Source: Caprella mutica
Lineage: Eukaryota > Arthropoda > Malacostraca > Amphipoda > Caprellidae
Direction of reading: 5' to 3'
DNA length: 64,000 bases
Assembly (NCBI GenBank): GCA_947561585.1
Contig: CANNZV010000515.1
Coordinates: 124,001 to 188,000 of the forward strand
Position 1 is the first letter of the stretch; each line of letters starts with the position of its first letter. A program made the translations under genes and the position numbers. Below are positions 60,716 to 64,000 of the stretch, piece after piece. The notes beneath the pieces were generated by a model that searched no databases, was not told the origin of the DNA, and was given only the letters and a program-made list of their open reading frames with translations.

Positions 60716-62066
60716 GCTTCTATCAATCTAGATCACGGTTGGTATTAAAAATGAAAATCGCCTAAAATAAATCGTGATTTACTTCGAGGGAATTGTAGAT
60801 CATAGAAGATAGAGCCCTCTCTAATCTTAGATGGCATTGTGGTGTGGCAATTGGTAATTAGCACACCTTAATGCCACCTGAGGTTTTGGTATGTGAAGTG
60901 ATTGGCAACTAAGTTCTTTAATGCGCGGTGGTCACTCCATAATTTTCTCCCTGGATGGGCAGACTGATTGAATGATTGAAAAAAAGGAACCTGGCAACAT
61001 CTGGTCTGCCTGTTTAGAATTAGATTTCTGAGAAGAAACATACATGTGTAAGAAAACAAGAGAATTAACATATTGAATGTGATTATCATAATCTTCGGAA
61101 TCGATTTAGTCGAAATAGGTAATAACAATCCGTTTATGTGATATAAACGATAAAAAAAAAACGATGACTTTTCAAAGAAAAAAAATTTATATGAGAAATA
61201 CATCGAATTCAAGGATAAACAAAAATAACGAAATTTTGAACTCAATTATAATGTCTATAACCATTTCAATTTTCGAAAATTAGTTAACATTAGAATTCAC
61301 CGATAAAATTTAGTATACGATAGACGGATAGAGCATAGATGGGAAAGAAAAGTTATTTATCATTTCTAATATTAAAAATGTATAATTATTGGTTTAAAAT
61401 TCGAAAAGTTATAATTATTGTATTCCGAATGAACGAATGGTACATGTTCATAAATTTGTACTTTACAAAACGAATTTAAAATGGTATAGAATTACCAGAA
61501 TTTAGATACTTAGAGTGGTTCATGACATGAAGAGCTACAAACTGTGAATCAAATCATAATAGCAGATCCATTAACTATTTTCACATATTACATATCCATG
61601 TATTTGTTTTTAAATGAGTTAAAAAAGGATGCATTTAGTTATTAAAGTGTTTGCAATTAGTAAGCTTCTGATAATTGATTGGAACATGAACTCTCTTATC
61701 AGTGGGACTTGCCATAGGAACATTCCTTGGACATCTCATTCTAACGGCGTCAAAAATATCAGTTATTTTTGAAGGTGAGCTGAATATACATTGTCGTCAT
61801 ACAATGCTGTAAATTACTCTTCATTCCACACTTTTATTTGTGCTTATATTATAAAAAGCAGAGCATGACTCTATTTTGTTTAGTATTAAGACTTTAAATT
61901 ACTTTAGAAATGAAAGAAAACTTATAAACTCGGTGAATTTGTTTCATTTGAAAGCAGAAAGTTATTTCGTGCATAAATTCTCCTCACACCTAACTGTTGC
62001 GGAAGAAACACATTCCTCTTAGAATAATAAGAAAATATTGGGGAATAAAACTTTCCGCATACTGGA
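60716..62066. other. Non-coding; faint transposase-like minus fragment
   Basis: On the minus strand, 61660-61760 reads DIFDAVRMRCPRNVPMASP and on. This faintly recalls the (R)ARNVPVSGP segment of pogo/Tigger-type DNA-binding domains. It is about 30 residues with no continuation, so the assignment is weak. The 125-codon minus frame at 60868-61245 is not convincing. Confidence 0.3.
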
Positions 62067-62283
62067 ATAACTTTTCTATCTCCAAGGAATTCACAATTGG
62101 CAGCTTGCTGAGAGGAATTGTACACACCACTGGATGAATAAATGTCATCTTGGCTAATTATTCCCTATGTGTGCCTATTGGTATAGGGAATAATTAGCCA
62201 AGATGACATTATTTCATCCAGTGGTGGTATACTACCACTCAGCAAGCTGCCTGTTGTGAGTTCCTTAGAGATAATAAAGTTAT
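62067..62283. repeat. 217-bp hairpin, arms about 101 bp, 14-bp loop
   Basis: Arms 62067-62168 and 62183-62283 pair at high identity. Strings shared include GGCAGCTTGCTGAG, CCACTGGATGA, ATGTCATCTTGGCTAATTAT and TCCCTAT next to the loop. The innermost 30 bp of each arm are perfect. No target duplication is clear. It could be a palindromic MITE or a source of a long stem-loop RNA. The minus frame at 61922-62125 runs into it by chance. Confidence 0.9.
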
Positions 62284-62298
62284 CTTACTTATTTACAT

Positions 62299-62343
62299 TC
62301 AAAGAAGTGAATACCATATAGTATATGATATTCATTTCTTTGA
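62299..62343. repeat. 45-bp palindrome
   Basis: TCAAAGAAGTGAATACCATATA at 62299-62320, shown here in part as TCAAAGAAGTGAATAC, pairs with 62322-62343 around a single G, with two mismatches. It sits 15 bp from the larger hairpin. Confidence 0.85.
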
Positions 62344-62594
62344 ACATATATTTATACATATAATACTTATAATATATTTGTTAGAAGAGCCTCATATTCA
62401 TTCCTATTGAATTTAATATTTGATAATTCATTTATATTGAAATAAATGATTTATAAACATAAATAAAAATGTATATTTCCATTGTACCTAGCTACTGGCA
62501 TTTTTTCATAGAAAAATACCAGTAACATTAATTTTAAACCGATTTAGTTGCTGAATTTTTATGTTTATATTATGAGATTTATTCAAATACATTA
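62344..62594. other. A+T-rich spacer
   Basis: Nothing is seen except a short inverted pair, CTACTGGCATTTTT and AAAAATACCAGTA, at about 62491-62525. Confidence 0.5.
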
Positions 62595-62814
62595 GGTGTG
62601 AGTCATAGCCCAAGTGTGTGAGTCATAGCCCAAGTATGTGAGTCATAGCCCAAGTGTGTGAGTCATAGATTCCCCAGTGTGTGAGTCATAGATGCCCCAG
62701 TGTGTGAGTCATAGATGCCCCAGTGTGTCAGTCATAGATGCCCCAGTGTGTGAGTCATAGATGCCCCAGTGTGTGAGTCATAGATGCCCCAGTGTGTGAG
62801 TCATAGATGCCCAA
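62595..62814 (+). repeat. Tandem array of TGAGTCA sites, 10 copies
   Basis: Copies 1-4 use a 20-bp unit, tgtgtgagtcatagcccaag. Later copies use a 23-bp unit in which atagatgccccag replaces atagcccaag. Each unit contains TGAGTCAT, a perfect consensus AP-1 site; one copy (near 62729) has TCAGTCAT. The move from a 20-bp to a 23-bp unit is abrupt, suggesting two rounds of expansion. No open frame depends on it. Confidence 0.95.
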
Positions 62815-63389
62815 TCAGCTGATTCTATGGAAGAAGAATTTTTCAGTGATTATTCTAAATTTGTTCCGAATCTCTTTTCCAAACGTGCTCTTTAACTTTT
62901 CCCCTCAGTTGTATCGTTTAATGTCTAAAGAATCAGTTCACTTGTCACAACTTTGTGTCAGTCACTTTTTCTGAGAACTCAAACAGAACTTCGACTCCAA
63001 ACATCTAAGAAAGCTTTTAGTGAATAGTGTCTGGCAATTGTTTTTCTTGAACTTCTTCGAAAAGAGAAGCCTTAATTGATGAAGAATGTTCCAAATGAAT
63101 ACATGAGATTCGGACTTTGGAATGTGATATTGAAGATAAGAAACATTTCATTCTGAATAAAAACATTAGGTAGTTGATTTTTAATGTGAATTAAACCGTG
63201 CATCAACAATTTAATATATTTATATACAGGGAAGAAGCATGCAAAAATAATATTTGTCTAATCTATACCTATATAAAACCGCACCGGATGATCTTGAGAA
63301 TGAAACATTCTAGGAGCCATGGAACTCATACAAAGACCCATTAAAAGTATGTGGTTTAACAATCGTTTTGTTCGTATACCATGAATCTA
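62815..63389. other. Non-coding; weak exon-like segment
   Basis: A good acceptor tract (tttaacttttcccctcag, ending at 62908) precedes 21 codons, LYRLMSKESVHLSQLCVSHF then F and TGA at 62972-62974. It is too short to call with confidence. Confidence 0.3.
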
Positions 63390-64000
63390 GAGGTAATACC
63401 ATTTCCAATCAACACTTAATATATTTTTTTTCCAATTTTCAGTATTTTAGTTTTATTACCTTTTTTACATATTTTTTTAGATTCGGAAAAACCTATGATT
63501 TATCTGAACTGTTAGACTTGGCAGATAAACTCAAGCAGAAATTTCATGCTTTCGAAGAAGAGACAGTATAAGACAGTATTTGAACTAATAGTTGACCAAA
63601 CACAGAACTATGAATCAAGGGATGAAATTATATAGTTTAATATCATTTTAATATCATTAATTAAGTTATGCATATTAGTTTACATATATAGATATGAATG
63701 CAAGTGAAATTAAAAAAATATTTCCCTTTTTATCATATTCTATAGTACTTCAAGCGAGAGTTATACCTACCTTATTATTCCATACAATACTATAAGTAAG
63801 TTACATAAATATTATAAGATTTTCATTTAATAATGATCTGAGATTGTCTACCTTCACTAGCGCTTCTTTGGAATATTGTTTAAGAAAATTTACAAAGTTT
63901 AAATCCCCAACTGAACTAATTCTTGGTCCGTACAACAATCACTTGATCTGCATTGCGATCTCTTTTACAGGTACATAAATATACTGTCCGTTGTACGAGC
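63390..64000 (+). repeat. Dispersed repeat, copy C (runs off the window)
   Basis: From about 63725 to the end this copy is collinear with copy B (30240-30640) and copy A (6200-6590). Shared strings include ATTATAAGATTTTCATTTAAT, GATCTGAGATTGT, ACCTTCACTAGC and AAGTTTAAATCCCCAACTG. The part 63400-63480 also resembles the start of copy B (CAATCAACACTT-AATATATTTTTTTT). The copy ends TTGTACGAGC at the window edge. Confidence 0.65.
63482..63571 (+). CDS. Candidate last exon, product not recognised
   Basis: After a T-rich tract ending tacatatttttttag (63480), the reading FGKTYDLSELLDLADKLKQK, then FHAFEEETV and TAA, is polar and forms an amphipathic helix pattern (leucines at L7, L10, L11, L13, L18), unlike the hydrophobic noise of neighbouring frames. 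The acceptor splits a codon, leaving one A at 63481. Codons include GAA CTG, GAC TTG and AAG CAG. ETV at the C-terminus fits a class I PDZ-binding end (x-S/T-x-V), which may be chance. It lies in a dispersed repeat whose other copies lack this frame. It may be a real exon or a relic specific to this copy. Confidence 0.35.
   Translation, partial: FGKTYDLSELLDLADKLKQKFHAFEEETV

Noticed and set aside
60868..61245. 125-codon minus-strand frame with SDHRALKNL, recalling the TDHRALKxL motif of retroelement RNase H
   Set aside because: Only this short motif fits. The rest of the frame is A+T-driven hydrophobic sequence and no other RNase H or integrase motif was seen.

Overview
The window reads as an invertebrate nuclear genome, most likely an arthropod; a crustacean is possible, but nothing here fixes the taxon. 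It is strongly A+T-rich, with no operons, no bacterial genes and no long open frames. It holds spliceosomal-type acceptor sites, Tc1/mariner, hAT and TTAA-target DNA transposons, and relics of two non-LTR retrotransposons. No complete host gene can be called. The host signal is a handful of short, GC-richer open segments behind splice-acceptor-like sequence, best at 5420-5597 (+), then 57979-58059 (+), 11106-11221 (-) and 63482-63571 (+). They fit last exons of genes with long introns, but I recognise none of them.

Region by region. 1-8.1 kb: a hAT end, a 17-bp array, the best exon candidate and a 1.4-kb minisatellite of about 50-bp units with a 397-bp higher-order period. 13.6-19.1 kb: a decayed non-LTR reverse transcriptase cut by an element with GGAAAACTGCC word-repeat ends, then a long-TIR element, a 16-bp array and a 2.17-kb piggyBac-like element with TTAA target sites and a perfect 16-bp TIR. 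20.2-21.0 kb: a second TTAA element built around a long palindrome. 24.8-29.6 kb: a 95-bp-TIR MITE, two neighbouring elements with word-repeat ends, and a 304-bp TTAA MITE. 32.8-37.4 kb: a nest in which a TCGGACA-word element contains a hAT element (8-bp target duplication) and a mariner element (TA duplication, about 200-bp TIRs). 38.9-40.4 kb: a TA MITE and a GGTCAAAGGTCA array. 45.0-47.9 kb: four Tc1/mariner transposase fragments in both orientations. 49.6-50.9 kb: the 3' part of a jockey/CR1-like retrotransposon. 52.0-55.5 kb: a pair of TTAA-flanked AGGGGCAGTA termini. 56.8-57.6 kb: a well-bounded 796-bp TA element. 62.0-64.0 kb: a 217-bp hairpin, a ten-copy array of AP-1-like TGAGTCA sites, and the third copy of a dispersed repeat also seen at 6.2 and 30.2 kb.

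The most unusual theme is a set of DNA-element ends built from short degenerate words (10-17 bp) repeated in tandem and inverted at the opposite end. Five paired elements and several unpaired arrays share this layout but use different words. It resembles foldback transposons and may mark related non-autonomous families. All boundaries and repeat matches were read by eye; no search or folding was run.
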